Source of the DNA: Candidatus Poseidonia alphae
GTDB lineage: Archaea; Thermoplasmatota; Poseidoniia; Poseidoniales; Poseidoniaceae
DNA length: 5,587 nt
Assembly: GCA_002505405.1 (NCBI GenBank)
Contig: DAVD01000022.1
Coordinates: forward strand, 4,069-9,655
Direction of reading: 5' to 3'
Shown piece after piece: positions 5,010 through 5,587 of this stretch. A model generated the notes under the pieces. The model searched no databases. It saw only the letters and a list, made by a program, of their open reading frames with translations, and was not told where the DNA came from. The translations under genes and the position numbers were made by a program. Each line of letters begins with the position of its first letter. The first letter of the stretch is position 1.

Positions 5010-5587
5010 ATGAACGCACAGTGGAAGCGCGCTATGCTGACGAGCCTGATTTTGATTTTCTCCAGCTTAGCAGGCTGTTTAGGAGATGATGTAGACGCTG
5101 ATGAATCAGCCAATGAAGATGCATACGGTACCGTAATGGTCTCTACCTATCACGTCGGTGAATTGGTCAAGGCTATTGCTGGCGACGATGTTGTTTTGGA
5201 ATACATGAGCCAAGACAACATTCCCGTTCACGACTACGAACCATCTGTTTCAGACCTGATCCGTCTTGAGAACTCTGATTTGTTCTTCTATCACGGTCTA
5301 GGCCTTGAGCCATGGGTTGAGTCCACGCTTTCTTCTCTAGGTTCCAAAGCACCTACCTCCGTACAAGTTCACACCATGCCCAGTGGAGATACTACCCTCG
5401 ATTACGAATCAATGCTCAAAACCGACCTGTGTGACCTCATCACCGAGGGCCCATATGAAGACGTCACGCTCGTCGAAGAAGGCTCTGTCCTCCCGGAAAT
5501 TCATGCAGAACCAACTGCTCAGAACATTTCCTTCCCTGAGGAAATGCACCACGACGAAGACGGCCATGATGACCACGACGAAGACGG
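5010..5587 (+). CDS. znuA: ZnuA-type metal ABC transporter substrate-binding lipoprotein (partial, 3' end cut)
   Basis: This is the extracellular metal-binding component of a zinc or manganese ABC importer (cluster A-I). The window holds 192 codons and no stop. A basic N-terminus and hydrophobic segment lead to the lipobox SLAGC with Cys23, so the protein is probably lipid-anchored outside the cell. An acidic linker follows (24-38). The first lobe begins with TVMVSTYHVGELVKAIAG. The metal-site motif VHDYEPSVSD carries His74, the usual first His ligand, and continues into the family signature FFYHGLGLEPWVE (92-104). A stretch of about 75 residues with a single Cys141 then precedes a His/Asp-rich loop starting at His180. 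That loop is typical of zinc-specific members. The remaining ligands, and any permease or ATPase genes, lie beyond the window. The leaderless-type TATA spacing supports the ATG at 5010. Zinc is more likely than manganese because of the His-rich loop. Confidence 0.9.
   Translation, partial: MNAQWKRAMLTSLILIFSSLAGCLGDDVDADESANEDAYGTVMVSTYHVGELVKAIAGDDVVLEYMSQDNIPVHDYEPSVSDLIRLENSDLFFYHGLGLEPWVESTLSSLGSKAPTSVQVHTMPSGDTTLDYESMLKTDLCDLITEGPYEDVTLVEEGSVLPEIHAEPTAQNISFPEEMHHDEDGHDDHDED
5548..5587 (+). repeat. Tandem repeat encoding the His/Asp-rich loop of ZnuA
   Basis: The 16-base sequence accacgacgaagacgg occurs at 5548-5563 and again at 5572-5587, with a period of 24 bases, encoding HDEDG twice. 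The window ends inside the second copy, so more units may follow. Such repeats can change length by slippage, altering the number of metal-binding His residues. Confidence 0.7.

Noticed and set aside
1..5587. tRNA or rRNA genes, CRISPR arrays, insertion sequences, intrinsic hairpin terminators
   Set aside because: No cloverleaf-like segment, spaced repeat array, transposase motif or GC-hairpin followed by a T run was seen. Nearly every base is assigned to protein-coding genes or short spacers.

Overview
The window most resembles a streamlined marine euryarchaeon of the Marine Group II / Poseidoniales type. This rests on tightly packed genes with very short spacers, archaeal TATA boxes about 26 bases upstream of start codons (the spacing of leaderless transcripts), no consistent Shine-Dalgarno sites, an archaeal-type phosphomannomutase/phosphoglucomutase, a DUF354 protein, and secreted proteins with bacterial-style lipoboxes in an otherwise archaeal setting. 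The assignment comes from gene content and style, not from a marker gene.

Left part (1-2580). The tail of an unidentified gene is followed after two bases by a small hypothetical gene, possibly PUA/EVE-like, on the + strand. These converge on a three-gene leftward unit: ridA (enamine/imine deaminase), a 60-residue membrane protein starting one base after the ridA stop, and a hexose-phosphate mutase. The mutase stop overlaps the stop of the + strand gene in the four bases TTAA.

Middle part (2661-4493). Divergent from ridA across 80 bases lies a DUF354 protein with a GT-B-like layout. It is followed by a GTG-started lipoprotein with a PKD-like beta domain and its own TATA box.

Right part (4495-5587). 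This looks like a metal-homeostasis module. A NikR/CopG-family ribbon-helix-helix regulator with a modified His/Cys metal site is transcribed leftward. Divergent from it is a ZnuA-type zinc (or manganese) ABC-transporter lipoprotein, cut by the window end inside its His/Asp-rich loop. The AT-rich 89-base spacer holds a TATA box for each gene and, between them, a perfect 13-bp palindrome within nested inverted repeats, which is a good operator candidate. The simplest model is that the regulator senses metal and represses both itself and the uptake gene. A zinc role is inferred from the neighbour and not shown by the sequence.

I see no RNA genes, mobile elements or CRISPR arrays, and no gene-free stretch longer than 300 bases. 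The most original element is the modified NikR-like regulator facing a znuA-type gene.
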